Of a DNA stretch of 64,000 bases, positions 36,356 through 47,000 are shown piece by piece. The stretch spans positions 496,001-560,000 of the forward strand of contig CAVZFD010000004.1 of assembly GCA_963774455.1 (NCBI GenBank). The letters run 5' to 3'. Positions within the stretch are counted from its first letter, which is position 1. The number at the start of each line of letters is the position of its first letter. Origin of the DNA: DATFVA01 sp963774455 (GTDB lineage Bacteria; Bacteroidota; Ignavibacteria; Ignavibacteriales; Ignavibacteriaceae). The notes under the pieces were generated by a model. The model had not been told where the DNA came from. It did not search any database and saw only the letters and a program-made list of their open reading frames with translations. A program made the translations under genes and the position numbers.

Positions 36356-38980
36356 CTACTCCATTTCGCGGGGCTGAAGAAGTTTTGCGATCAGGCCGGA
36401 CCATCCAGTCTGATGTGATGCCCCGAGCCCTTCACCTGTATCACCATTAAAATATTCATAGAACAGGATATAATCTTTGAAATGAGGATCATTTTGAAAT
36501 TTATCATTTTGTCCATAAACAGGCCGTTTTCCCTCCGCGTTCCTGGTAAATATCTTTGTTAATCTTTCAGTCAGCTCCGCAGCCACCTCCTGCAATGTAA
36601 AATATTTTTCTGATCCTGTCGGGTATTCTATCTTGAATTCATCGCCGTAGTAATGATTGAAACGCTGAAGTGATTCAATAATAAGAAAGTTAACCGGGAA
36701 CCAGACAGGACCTCTCCAGTTTGAGTTTCCTCCGAATAGACCTGTTTCTGCTTCAGCCGGTTCATAGTTAATTGTATATGAATTACTCCCAAGGTGCATA
36801 GAATAAGGATGGCCCTGGTAATATTTAGAGAGAGATCTTACCCCATAGTCGGAAAGAAATTCAGTTTCATCAAGCATCCTGTATAAAAGGCGTTTCATTC
36901 TATGTCCCCTGAGCAGCGAAAGAAGTCTTCGTTCACCCTTGCCCGGAAGATGCCATCTGGAAACCAGCGAAGCCAGGTCTTTACGGTAATTTAAAAACCA
37001 GGAAAGTCTCTCTGAAAATTCAGGCAGAGAGTTTACAAGGTCAGGTTCCAAAACCTCCACAGCGAATAGAGGTATAAGGCCGACCATGGAACGTATCTTA
37101 ATCTGTCTATCAAATTTTTGATCCAGATAAAGGACATCATAGAAAAATTCGTCATCTTCGTTCCACAAATCAATACCTCTGTCCGCAATATTAGCCATAG
37201 CTCCCGCGATATAGAGGAAATGCTGAAAGAACTTTGAAGCCATATCCTGGTAGGTAGGATTATTTTCTGCAAGCTCCATAGAAATTCTCATCAGGTTCAG
37301 GCAATACATGGCCATCCAGCTGGTAGCGTCTGCCTGTTCCACGCTTCCATATCCCGGGAGTCCTGAACTCCTGTCGAAAATCCCGATATTATCTAATCCC
37401 AAAAATCCCCCCTGGAAAATATTCCTGTTCTGAGTATCCTTGCGGTTGACCCACCATGTAAAGTTAAGAAGGAGTTTATGAAAGACAGATTCAAGGAACC
37501 GTATATCCTTTTTGCCGTTAGCCTTCTCATCAATTTTAAATACGCGCCACGCGGCATATGCATGCAGGGGAGGATTGGCATCAGAGAAGTTCCATTCATA
37601 AGCGGGGAGTTCACCATTAGGATGCATATACCATTCGCGTGTCAGCAGTAACATCTGCCTTTTTGCCAGATCAGGATCCACGAGGGCTAAGGGTATGCAA
37701 TGAAAGGCAAGGTCCCAGGCTGCATACCATGGATATTCCCATTTATCAGGCATTGAAATAACATCTTCATTATTCAGATGAACCCATTCGCTATTTCTTC
37801 CTGTTAACCTTTCTTCAGGAGGAGCCGGCTGTGCAGGATCACCTTTAAGCCATCGTGAGATATCGAAATGATAGTACTGTTTATTCCAGAGCATCCCTGC
37901 AAACGCCTGTCGTTGAATATCCTTTTTCTCTTCTTCAGCAATATTTTTCTGGATATCATGATAAAATTCATCCGCCTCACTTTTTCTCTTTTGGAAAATA
38001 GAATCGAAATCAGAAAGGAAATCATTTTGCTTATCTGAGGTTAACCGGAGACGTAAAATTTTATTTGATTTCCCTTCTATCTCAGATTTATAAACTATTC
38101 CGGCTTTCGATCCTTCTTTTTCGGGTGCAATTCCCCCGGCATCACCGTTAACAATAAAATCATTCAACCCGTCCTTAACTTTTCCTTTATTCACACCGCC
38201 GTAAAGTCTTGCGACATTGGTTTCATTTTCACAGAAGAGCTGTTCGCCGCTCTCGGAATAGAGGAAATAACGGCCAAGACTTTTATGGTCGGCTTCTATT
38301 ATATTCCTGCCTGTTTCTGTGAGGTAAGGTTTATAATCATCGTAGCCCCATGCCCAGGTATTTCTAAACCATAGCTGAGGAATTAAATGAAGTACGGCTG
38401 GTTCATCGCCGCGGTTATGGGCTGTAATTTTTATCAGTATATCCTGGGGACCATTTTTAGCATACTCAATGAAAATATCGAAATACCGGTCGGAAGAAAA
38501 AATTCCTGTATCAATAAGCTCAAACTCGCGATCTTTCCTGTTTCTTTTATTGTTTTCAATGACAAGCTTTTCATATGGATACTGCTCCTGCGGATATTTA
38601 TAGAGCATCTTCATATAGGAATGTGTGGGTAAGTTATCCAGGTAGTAAAAATATTCCTTTACATCTTCCCCGTGATTTCCCTGCGGTCCCGATAATCCGA
38701 AGAAAGTTTCCTTTATAATCGGGTCCTTTCCATTCCAGAAGGCAACTGAAAAGCAAAGTGTCTGTTTCCTGTCGCATATACCTGCAATGCCTTCCTCACC
38801 CCACCTGTAGGCAATGCTTCTTGAGCGGTCGTGCGTCGTATAATTCCAGGCATCACCGTTAGAGCTGTAATCTTCCCTCACCGTTCCCCATTGTCTTTCA
38901 CTCACGTATGATCCCCACAATTTCCAATCCTTCTCCCTGTTTGAATGTTCATTAAGACGTTCTTTTTCCCTGTTCATCAA
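36356..38980 (-). CDS. GH63-like glucosidase (MGH-type alpha/alpha-barrel)
   Basis: An 874-residue cytosolic protein. The N-terminal beta domain has RLNEHSNREKDWKLWGSYVS and GDAWNYTTHDRSRSIAYRWG, the signature of bacterial proteins called glucosidase (MGH1-like/GH63 clan). The barrel holds WYAAWDLAFHCIPLALVDPD (candidate catalytic acidic residues), LPAYEWNFSDANPPLHAYA, WMAMYCLNLMRISMELAEN and the C-terminal FGGNSNWRGPVWFPVNFLI with TGEGLGASHQTGWSGL. Related enzymes cleave alpha-glucosides such as glucosylglycerate or mannosylglycerate; the exact substrate is open. It diverges from the ABC importer operon at 39143. Confidence 0.85.
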   Translation of the reverse strand: MMNREKERLNEHSNREKDWKLWGSYVSERQWGTVREDYSSNGDAWNYTTHDRSRSIAYRWGEEGIAGICDRKQTLCFSVAFWNGKDPIIKETFFGLSGPQGNHGEDVKEYFYYLDNLPTHSYMKMLYKYPQEQYPYEKLVIENNKRNRKDREFELIDTGIFSSDRYFDIFIEYAKNGPQDILIKITAHNRGDEPAVLHLIPQLWFRNTWAWGYDDYKPYLTETGRNIIEADHKSLGRYFLYSESGEQLFCENETNVARLYGGVNKGKVKDGLNDFIVNGDAGGIAPEKEGSKAGIVYKSEIEGKSNKILRLRLTSDKQNDFLSDFDSIFQKRKSEADEFYHDIQKNIAEEEKKDIQRQAFAGMLWNKQYYHFDISRWLKGDPAQPAPPEERLTGRNSEWVHLNNEDVISMPDKWEYPWYAAWDLAFHCIPLALVDPDLAKRQMLLLTREWYMHPNGELPAYEWNFSDANPPLHAYAAWRVFKIDEKANGKKDIRFLESVFHKLLLNFTWWVNRKDTQNRNIFQGGFLGLDNIGIFDRSSGLPGYGSVEQADATSWMAMYCLNLMRISMELAENNPTYQDMASKFFQHFLYIAGAMANIADRGIDLWNEDDEFFYDVLYLDQKFDRQIKIRSMVGLIPLFAVEVLEPDLVNSLPEFSERLSWFLNYRKDLASLVSRWHLPGKGERRLLSLLRGHRMKRLLYRMLDETEFLSDYGVRSLSKYYQGHPYSMHLGSNSYTINYEPAEAETGLFGGNSNWRGPVWFPVNFLIIESLQRFNHYYGDEFKIEYPTGSEKYFTLQEVAAELTERLTKIFTRNAEGKRPVYGQNDKFQNDPHFKDYILFYEYFNGDTGEGLGASHQTGWSGLIAKLLQPREME

Positions 38981-39142
38981 GCTGATAACCTGTATGTATT
39001 TCTTTTTATAATTTATAAGTTAAGACACTTAATTTAAATTAGAGATTTAATTACATTTAATGCAATGTTTTTTAGCAACTACCCGGAATTGCACCCTGGT
39101 TTTCAAGTTATTTTCTATAATCTTTAATCCTGCTGGTGAATC

Positions 39143-40078
39143 ATGTATAAAATATTATCATTCTTTCTTGCCGCTCTGCTTTCAATATCACTTATCTCAT
39201 GCAACGGGAATAACAGCAATCCCGGCAAGCAAACCAGGACGATAGGTGTAAGTCTTTTAACACGGGGACATATTTTCTACAGGGACCTTGAAGAAGGATT
39301 AACAAAAGAGGCTGATAAATATGGTTACAGCCTGATTATCACTTCTGCCGACTGGGATCTGGGTAAACAAATTTCCCAAATTGAGGATTTTATCTCCCGC
39401 AAAGTTGATGCAATTATAATATCGCCGGTTGACTCAAAAGGCATAGGTTCGGGTATTGCTGAAGCCAACAGGGCCGGTATACCTGTATTCACTGCTGATA
39501 TTGCGGCTGAAGATGGAAAGGTTGTTTCACATATTGCCTCAGATAATGTACAGGGGGGAAAGCTTGCGGGTGAATACCTTGCGAGATTATTAAACGGGAA
39601 GGGGAAGATAGCCATTATTAATCAGCCAGCGATTACTTCTGTGCTTGACAGGGTTTCAGGGTTCAGGGAAGCTATTGCGAAATATCCGGAGATTAAAATT
39701 GTTGCTGATGTAAACGGACAGGGTGTGCGCGACAGGTCGCTGCAGGTGACAGCGGATGTTCTTCAGGCGAATCCGCAATTAGACGGAATATTCGGAATAA
39801 ATGATGATACGGCACTGGGTGCGCTGGATGCGGTAAATCAATTCAACAGAAAAGGAATTTACATAATTGGTTATGATGCTACTCCTCCAGCAGCAGATGC
39901 CATACTGAAAGGGTCACCCCTTAAAGCAGATGTTGTACAGTACCCGAAAAAAATCGGCGTTAAAACCATAGATATAATTAACGATTACTTTAATAATAAA
40001 ACGGTGCCTGACAATGTACCCGTCGAAGTGGGAATAGTTGATAAAGAAGCTCTTCAGAATCAGAAAAATCCTCAATGA
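39143..40078 (+). CDS. Sugar ABC transporter substrate-binding lipoprotein (RbsB-like)
   Basis: A 311-residue periplasmic-binding protein type I fold. Lipobox LISC at about 17-20 anchors it. Blocks IGVSLLTRGHIFYRDLEEGL, VDAIIISPVDSKGIGSG, VFTADIAAEDGKVVSHIASD and GIFGINDDTALGALDAVN mark the pentose/hexose cluster B family, with the hinge and ligand residues (Asp, Asn) present. The downstream ATPase gene overlaps its 3' end by 4 bp (ATGA). Ligand unknown; the GH38 gene suggests a mannoside or its product. Confidence 0.93.
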   Translation: MYKILSFFLAALLSISLISCNGNNSNPGKQTRTIGVSLLTRGHIFYRDLEEGLTKEADKYGYSLIITSADWDLGKQISQIEDFISRKVDAIIISPVDSKGIGSGIAEANRAGIPVFTADIAAEDGKVVSHIASDNVQGGKLAGEYLARLLNGKGKIAIINQPAITSVLDRVSGFREAIAKYPEIKIVADVNGQGVRDRSLQVTADVLQANPQLDGIFGINDDTALGALDAVNQFNRKGIYIIGYDATPPAADAILKGSPLKADVVQYPKKIGVKTIDIINDYFNNKTVPDNVPVEVGIVDKEALQNQKNPQ

Positions 40079-41577
40079 TCAACCTGCTGGAAATGCGGGA
40101 TATAGTGAAAAAATATCCCGGGGTAACGGCGTTAGATAAAGTCTCAATCGATTTAAAGTCGGGAGAAGTTCATTGCCTGGTTGGTGAGAACGGCGCCGGC
40201 AAATCCACCTTAATGAAAGTGTTATCCGGGGCTGTAAAAAAGGACAGCGGGGAGATATTATTAAACGGATCGCTGGTTGAGTATGACTCTCCTGCTGAAT
40301 CACAATCGCTTGGAATAAGTATTATCTACCAGGATTTCAAGCTGGTGCCGGAGCTTTCAGCCGCCTCAAATATTTTCCTTGGCAGAGAGATCAAAGATTC
40401 TTTCTTCCTGAATGAGAAGGAAATGAAGTCGAAGTCCGAGGAGATACTCGCACAGCTGGGCGAGGAGATCAACGTAAATCTCCCTGTACAAAGATTAAGT
40501 ACCGCGGGACGTCAGATGGTTGAGATAGCGAAGGCTATAGTAGGGAATGTGAAAATACTTGCAATGGATGAACCTACAGCTCCGCTTACGAGTAAAGAAA
40601 TCAAAAATCTCTTTGGAGTAATAAACCGGCTGAAGGATCAAGGTGTGGGGATAATTTATATATCACACAGGCTGGAGGAAATATTCGATATCGGCAGCAG
40701 GGTGACTGTGCTCCGCGACGGTAAATTCATTCATTCGGCTGATATGAAAGATGTTGATAAGAATTACCTGATCAAGCTTATGGTTGGGCGGGAACTTGCT
40801 GACGAATACCCGGAAAGGCTTGCAGTTAGGGGTGAAGAGATTCTGCGGGTTGAAAATTTAAGTTCTGATAAGATCAGTGATATATCTTTCTCTCTTCAGA
40901 GAGGTGAGATCCTGGGTATTTCCGGGTTAGTCGGGGCAGGCAGGAGCGAGCTTGTCCGTGCAGTGTTCGGGGCTGATAAGAAAACATCCGGAAGGATCTT
41001 CATTAACGGCAGGGAAGCTAAAATCTCTTCTCCCCGGGATGCAATAAAACATGGCCTGGCTCTGCTGACAGAGGACAGGAACCTGCTCGGGTTATTTATG
41101 AATCTCAGCATTAGAGAAAATATTTCAGTTTCGAGTCTTGATAATATGAAAGACTCACTGTTTATTAACAGGCAGAAAGAAATTGCAGAAGTGCAGAAGC
41201 AGTTCGATCAGCTGAAGATTAAAGCACCGTCTGTTGAGACAGGTGTTGAGGCATTAAGCGGGGGCAATCGCCAGAAGGTAGTGCTGGCGCGCTGGCTCGA
41301 GACTAATTCCGATATCCTTATTTTTGATGAACCAACGTCGGGAATTGATGTGGGGGTGAAGTTCGAGATATATAATTTAATAAATAAACTGGCTGAGCAG
41401 GGAAGAGGTATTATTGTAATCTCATCCGAGCTTCCTGAGCTTATGGGGATATCTGACAGAGTGATGGTCATGTGTGAGGGCAGAATAACAGGGATACTTT
41501 CCCGCGAAGAGATCACGCAGGAAAAGATTCTGGACTTAGCCACAAAATTTTCTTCAAAGGTAAAAGATGCAGGCTGA
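40075..41577 (+). CDS. Sugar ABC transporter ATP-binding protein (RbsA/MglA type)
   Basis: A 500-residue protein with two fused nucleotide-binding domains. NBD1: Walker A GENGAGKST, signature LSTAGRQ, Walker B ILAMDEPTA. NBD2: Walker A-like GLVGAGRSE, signature LSGGNRQK, Walker B ILIFDEPTS, as usual for monosaccharide importers where site 2 carries the canonical signature. It powers import with the permease whose start overlaps its end by 11 bp. Confidence 0.95.
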   Translation: MINLLEMRDIVKKYPGVTALDKVSIDLKSGEVHCLVGENGAGKSTLMKVLSGAVKKDSGEILLNGSLVEYDSPAESQSLGISIIYQDFKLVPELSAASNIFLGREIKDSFFLNEKEMKSKSEEILAQLGEEINVNLPVQRLSTAGRQMVEIAKAIVGNVKILAMDEPTAPLTSKEIKNLFGVINRLKDQGVGIIYISHRLEEIFDIGSRVTVLRDGKFIHSADMKDVDKNYLIKLMVGRELADEYPERLAVRGEEILRVENLSSDKISDISFSLQRGEILGISGLVGAGRSELVRAVFGADKKTSGRIFINGREAKISSPRDAIKHGLALLTEDRNLLGLFMNLSIRENISVSSLDNMKDSLFINRQKEIAEVQKQFDQLKIKAPSVETGVEALSGGNRQKVVLARWLETNSDILIFDEPTSGIDVGVKFEIYNLINKLAEQGRGIIVISSELPELMGISDRVMVMCEGRITGILSREEITQEKILDLATKFSSKVKDAG

Positions 41578-42526
41578 AATCAGGAGAGCAAAACTTGTTG
41601 AAATAATCAGTGAGTTCAGTATTGGTCTTGCCTTAATCGCTGAAATCATATTATTCTCACAGCTTTCACAATACTTCTTTACAACAGACAATCTTCTGAA
41701 TATTTCTCTTCAGGCTTCAATTACCGCCATAATAGCGGCCGGGATGACGTTTGTTATTCTTACAGCGGGAATTGATTTGTCGGTCGGTTCGTTGGTTGCA
41801 TTTGCCGGTATACTTGCAACGAGTGTTATTAAAATTGACCTTCCGGTTTATTTGAGCCTTACTCTTGGTATCCTGGCCGGGTTATTATTCGGGGTTTTCT
41901 CGGGGTACATTGCAGGAATATTTGTAACCAGGTTTAAGATAACGCCCTTCATCGTAACCCTTGCTCTAATGACGATCTGGCGTGGAGCTTCTTTCGTATA
42001 TACTGAGGGAAGACCAATCTGGGAACTTCCAGATGTATTTGCTTACCTGGGAGGGGGAAGGATTGCCGGCATCCCGGTTCCGACAATTATAATGATCATT
42101 GTCTTTATTGTTTCGCATATTGTTTTAACCAGGACAAGGTTCGGCAGGTACGTGTATGCTGTAGGCGGCAATGTTGAAGCAGCCCGTCTCGCAGGAATTA
42201 AAACGAACAGGATACTTATTGCGGTGTATGTTATATCGGGAGTATTATCTGCGCTGGCGGGTATACTGCTGGCATCGAGAATAAATTCGGGACAGCCGAA
42301 TGCGGGACTGATGTATGAACTTGATGTAATTGCAGCTGTGGTAGTAGGCGGAACAAGTCTTTTTGGCGGCAGAGGAACAATTATCGGTACGTTCCTCGGA
42401 GCGATGCTGATCGCGGTTCTCCGGAACGGATTGAATCTTCTAAACGTAGGCAGTTATGTTCAGCAGGTTATTGTGGGTGTTGTAATTCTCCTGGCGGTTC
42501 TGCTGGATCAATTAAGAAAAAATTAA
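41567..42526 (+). CDS. Sugar ABC transporter permease (RbsC type)
   Basis: A 319-residue inner-membrane protein with eight to ten helices. Family blocks: AAGMTFVILTAGIDLSVGS, TRFKITPFIVTLALMTIWRG, GRYVYAVGGNVEAARLAGI (ATPase contact loop) and VVVGGTSLFGGRGTIIGT. Complete three-gene importer with 39143 and 40075. Its stop at 42526 is followed at once by the degenerate GH38 fragment, implying that the hydrolase once followed the importer directly. Confidence 0.95.
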   Translation: MQAEIRRAKLVEIISEFSIGLALIAEIILFSQLSQYFFTTDNLLNISLQASITAIIAAGMTFVILTAGIDLSVGSLVAFAGILATSVIKIDLPVYLSLTLGILAGLLFGVFSGYIAGIFVTRFKITPFIVTLALMTIWRGASFVYTEGRPIWELPDVFAYLGGGRIAGIPVPTIIMIIVFIVSHIVLTRTRFGRYVYAVGGNVEAARLAGIKTNRILIAVYVISGVLSALAGILLASRINSGQPNAGLMYELDVIAAVVVGGTSLFGGRGTIIGTFLGAMLIAVLRNGLNLLNVGSYVQQVIVGVVILLAVLLDQLRKN

Positions 42527-42550
42527 TATTTATAAAAAATCTCATAGTTA

Positions 42551-42627
42551 AAAGGCGATCCAATCTCTGCTGAATTTGATGACTTCGCCAGGAGCATCCT
42601 GAAGGCTGACGAAAAACTATGAGGATC
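42551..42627 (+). pseudogene. Degenerate copy of the GH38 N-terminal segment
   Basis: The frame reads GDPISAEFDDFARSILKADE, matching the GH38 protein's GDPTSADFDDSAWGILRVEE at 43997-44066. About four bases in five agree over 77 bp; a 2-bp loss then yields TGA at 42620. Flanking DNA (CTCATAG versus CGCATAG) also matches weakly. It starts 24 bp after the permease stop. Confidence 0.75.
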
Positions 42628-42693
42628 AAATTTATTTTTCACGAAATTTAATTTAATTTAAAATTTATTATTTGATCACAACCAAAATTTTAA

Positions 42694-43695
42694 TTGAAAA
42701 TATTATTCATAAATACAAAAGAATCGGACGGCATTCAGGATTTAACGTACAGTGGAATTGTTAAACTTTTGGGGGCGGAGAATGTCATCGAGTATCCCTG
42801 GAATTCTAACTACCATATAGATAGGAGAAAATACCCCAGAAGTAACGGATATGTAAAAGGCAGCTTATTTGGCTCGTTAAAAGCCTTATTGAGAAGGAAA
42901 GAATATGATTTTGTAATTATCGGAGCAGCTAAACCTAAATGTCTTGAAAATTATTTAGATGTGGTGGATTCTATTCCTGCTGAAATCCCCGTGGTATTTT
43001 TAGACGGTGGAGATTTTGCACAGATAGGCGGGGACTTTATAAGACTTCATTCGTTAGAATTATATGAACAAGCTATCAAGAAAAGAGAATTTGATATTAT
43101 TTTTAAACGTGAATACCTTGAGGATAAAGACTTAGGAAAAAATGTTTTTCCATTACCTCTCTCTTTTAACTTTGATAATTTACCTGAAAAATTACCTGAG
43201 GAATTCAAATATGAGGTATCATTTTGGGCGGTTGAATCGAATCCAATACGAACAGCAGCTTTGGATCTACTTGAGGATAAATTTGACTGCAGGGAAAATG
43301 GGACATCACGAAACCAAACCTTTCGAAAATATAAACGGAAAGGGAAATTTTATTTACAAGAAATTGCAGCATGTAAGATAGTGATAAGCTGTCCCGGTGT
43401 CGGCTGGGATACCTTCCGTTATTGGGAAGTCCCGGCCCTTGGAAGATTTATGATAAGTGTAAGACCCAAAATAAAAATACCTCATAATTTTGAGCATAAT
43501 AAGGATATTGTTTTTTGCAAAGATGATTTATCTGATCTTGTTGAACTTTGTGCCTATTATCTGAAGAATGAATCCCTGCGGGAAAAAATAGCCCAGAATG
43601 CTGAACAGCTTTCCCGAAAATATCATACCGATATAGCAAGAGGGCAGTATATACTGGATATTCTAAATAATTATAAACCAGGTAAAATTATTTAA
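42694..43695 (+). CDS. CgeB/YkvP-like glycosyltransferase, AT-rich
   Basis: A 333-residue protein with TTG start (KILFINTKES follows; no nearby ATG). N-terminal Rossmann-like half with FVIIGAAKPKCLENYLDVVD and VVFLDGGDFAQIGG; C-terminal half with CKIVISCPGVGWDTFRYWEV, typical of the CgeB/glycosyltransferase-1-2 group, and a helical end (NAEQLSRKYHTDIARGQYIL). Sugar donor unknown. Base use is visibly more AT-rich than the importer and GH38 genes. Its position between the GH38 remnant and the GH38 gene suggests insertion into an older importer-mannosidase operon. Confidence 0.75.
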   Translation: MKILFINTKESDGIQDLTYSGIVKLLGAENVIEYPWNSNYHIDRRKYPRSNGYVKGSLFGSLKALLRRKEYDFVIIGAAKPKCLENYLDVVDSIPAEIPVVFLDGGDFAQIGGDFIRLHSLELYEQAIKKREFDIIFKREYLEDKDLGKNVFPLPLSFNFDNLPEKLPEEFKYEVSFWAVESNPIRTAALDLLEDKFDCRENGTSRNQTFRKYKRKGKFYLQEIAACKIVISCPGVGWDTFRYWEVPALGRFMISVRPKIKIPHNFEHNKDIVFCKDDLSDLVELCAYYLKNESLREKIAQNAEQLSRKYHTDIARGQYILDILNNYKPGKII

Positions 43696-43833
43696 AAACT
43701 GAAGAAAGTTGATTGCATTAAAAAACAATTGTGGTCTTATTTATACTTGTACTGATGAAAACAAAAACCAGCATATACGCAGCTCTTTTTAAGTTTAAAA
43801 TAATCTGTATCAAAACAATTCGCCATAAGAAAA

Positions 43834-44019
43834 ATGAATAAATCATACTCAAAAGCCGCCTTTTTCTTTTTCATAATATTTTCGGTTTTAACCATGGCAC
43901 AGACAAACGTTGATAAGTTATCTGACGCACTTGATTCGCTGACAGCGAACAGTTTTAACAACTGGAGGATTAGTCCTGATCTTGCCAGACCGCATAGAAG
44001 GCGACCCGACCTCTGCTGA
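43834..44019 (+). other. Detached signal-peptide leader of the GH38 protein
   Basis: ATG at 43834 opens a signal peptide (AAFFFFIIFSVLTMAQ) and mature start DKLSDALDSLTANSFNNW, then the frame leaves family sequence at about 43983-43996. One extra base there (for example a C near 43991) would restore a join to RIEGDPTSADF of the GH38 frame. The main frame has only a TTG at 43982 and no signal peptide of its own. Confidence 0.7.
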
Positions 44020-47000
44020 TTTCGATGACTCCGCCTGGGGTATCCTGAGGGTAGAAGAGCAAAACTATGAGGATTCCTGCTGGCTCAGAAAAGAAATTAT
44101 CCTGCCTGAGACAATACTTGGAAAGCCTGTTGAAGGGAAAATAACTTTTCTTGTTACAGTTGACGATTACGGCTACTTTTATGTGAACGGGGAAAACAAA
44201 GGATACTTTCCATGGGACGGTGAATTCACTCTAACGGAAAATGCCAGGCCCGGAGATAAATTTCTGATTGCGATAAAAGCAATAAATACAGGAGGACCTC
44301 TTCGTCTTATCCGTGCAAGGATTGATATGGCCGGCACGAAAGACCTGAGACAGTCGATACTGGATTTCTCATTGAGTATGAAGGTGGGGCAGAAACTGCT
44401 GAGCTTTGATACTTACCAGACGAACGCCCGCGTAAAAACAGATCCGGGAATCGATAAATCGAAACAGGATAAGGAAGAGAAAACGCGACTGAATGAACTT
44501 CTTCAGAAGCTGGCTTCCGAAGTGGATATTGAAGCACTTGGAAAAGGTGATATCACCACGTTCAAAGCTTCGATGGATAATGTCCGTTCTCAGCTTCAGC
44601 CCATTAAGGATTTCGCTAAAAAGTTCACATTGTTTTTTGATTCCAATGCACATATAGACGCTGCGTGGCTCTGGCGGGAGAAAGAAACTATTGCTGTATG
44701 TAAAAACACATTCAGCTCCGTCTTCCATATGATGGATGAAAAACCTGAGTTTACTTTTACGCAGAGTGCGGCTCAGTATTATAAATGGATGGAGGATTAT
44801 TATCCCGATGTATTCAGCGGAATAAAACAAAAAATGGCCGCGGGCCGATGGGAGGCCATCGGGGGGATGTGGATTGAGCCCGACTGTAACCTTATAGACG
44901 GTCCCTCCTGGATGCGCCAGATCCTTTATGCAAAAAAATATTTTAAGAAGGAACTCGGAGCCGACATACACATAGGATGGAATCCCGATTCATTCGGCTA
45001 TAACTGGAATATGCCTATGTTTTATCAGAATGCGGGCATAGACGCATTTGTTACACAGAAGATCGGATGGAACGATACCAACGTTTTCCCTTACCGTGTT
45101 TTCTGGTGGGAATCTCCCGACGGTTCAAAAATACTATCTTATTTTCCTTTTGATTATGTGAATACAATTACGCAGGCATACGGGCTGGTTGATTGGCTGA
45201 GACAGTTTGAGGCAAACACGGGCTTCACCAATATGCTTGTTCTTTTCGGTGTGGGTGATCACGGCGGCGGGCCTTCAATCGAGATGATCGACAGGATACA
45301 GCATTTAAGAACCCTTGATATCTACCCCAATGTTGTATATGGAACCACGAAGGAATATCTGGACTGGATGAAGAAGCAGGACCTTTCAGAAGTTCCTGTA
45401 TGGAATGACGAGCTTTATCTTGAGTATCACCGCGGTACGTACACAACCCAGGCAAAGATGAAGAAATATAACCGCCTGAGTGAAATAAAACTGACAAACA
45501 CGGAAAAGTTATCTTCACTTTCGAATCTCTTATTTAAAGGTCCGTATAGAAGCAATGATCTTGAAGAAGCCTGGCAGGGAGTAATGCTGAACCAGTTCCA
45601 TGATCTTCTTCCCGGTTCCGGCATAAGGGAAATATATATTGATGCTATGAAGACCTATAGACATTCGCTGGATATTGCTGACTTTAACACAATTGAAGCG
45701 CTAAAAAATATTAGCAATAACATAAATACTTCTTTTGTTAAGGATGGAAAGCCGCTTATTGTGTTTAACCCGCTTTCCTGGGAACGGAAGGATATTGTAC
45801 AGTTTGAACTGTCTGAAGGAGACCTGACATCTTATGCTGTTTATGACAAAGATGGTAAAGAAGTTCCTTCTCAGTTAATAAAAACAGGTACATATAAAAA
45901 TGAAATTATTTTTACAGCTGAGCGCGTACCTTCCTACGGATACAAGGTTTATTATCTTAAGGAAAATGATAGTCCTGATTTATCGGGCAACAAACTTACT
46001 TCTAATAATGCAATAGAGAATGAATACTTTAAGATAACCGTTGATCCCGACAGCGGCTGGATTAAAAGTATCTTTGATAAGAAAAACGGGAGGGAAGTGC
46101 TGGCTGGAGCAGGCAACAGGCTTCAGATGCTGGAGGACAAGCCGACTGCCTGGGATGCATGGAATATAGGCTGGACGGGGGTAGAATTTCCTATGAATCT
46201 GAGGAAGATAGAGCTCAAAGAGGATGGTCCTGTGAGAACCGTATTAAGTGTTTATCACGATTATTTGAAACCGGGAGTGGTAAAAGACTTTCCTACTCCC
46301 AACTTTCCGTCGTCTTTTTTCCGGCAGGACATAATCTTATATAAAGGAATAGACAGGATAGATTTTCTTACGGATGCCGACTGGTGGGAGGAGAAAACGA
46401 TGCTGAAAGTTGAGTTCCCGCTGGCTGTTCAGGATACCGAAGCAACTTATGAAATACCCTATGGTTATATACAACGTTCGACACAAAGAAATACTCCCTG
46501 GAACAAGGCAAGGTTTGAGGTATCGGCGATTCGCTGGGCCGATGTATCGAACAACGGTTATGGTGTCAGTCTCCTTAACAACTCTAAATATGGCTACGAT
46601 GTTAGAGATAATGTTATGAGGCTCTCGCTGCTGCGTTCTCCAAACTGGCCTGATCCAACAGCTGACAGGGGAGAACATCAGATAGAATATTCTTTGTATC
46701 CGCATAAAGGCAGCTGGCGGGATGGGAACACGGTGAATAAAGGATACGATTTTAATTACAAGCTGATACCGTTTTTAGCGGGGGTTCATAAAGGCTCACT
46801 GCCTGCTGAATATTCCTTTGTGAAGGTGAATGCACCCAACCTGATTCTTACTACGTTTAAGAAGGCGGAAGATGAGAACGCTTACATTTTTCAGTGGTAT
46901 GAGAGTGAGGGAAAAGACACCGAAGCGGAAATTGAATTCCCTGAAGCGCCTGTTAGGGTTGTAAAATCGAATTTTATGGAGGAAGACGGCGAATCCTTAA

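Noticed and set aside
39060..39245. 61-codon ORF overlapping the substrate-binding protein start
   Set aside because: Out of frame with the clear lipoprotein start at 39143 and lacking any signal of its own.
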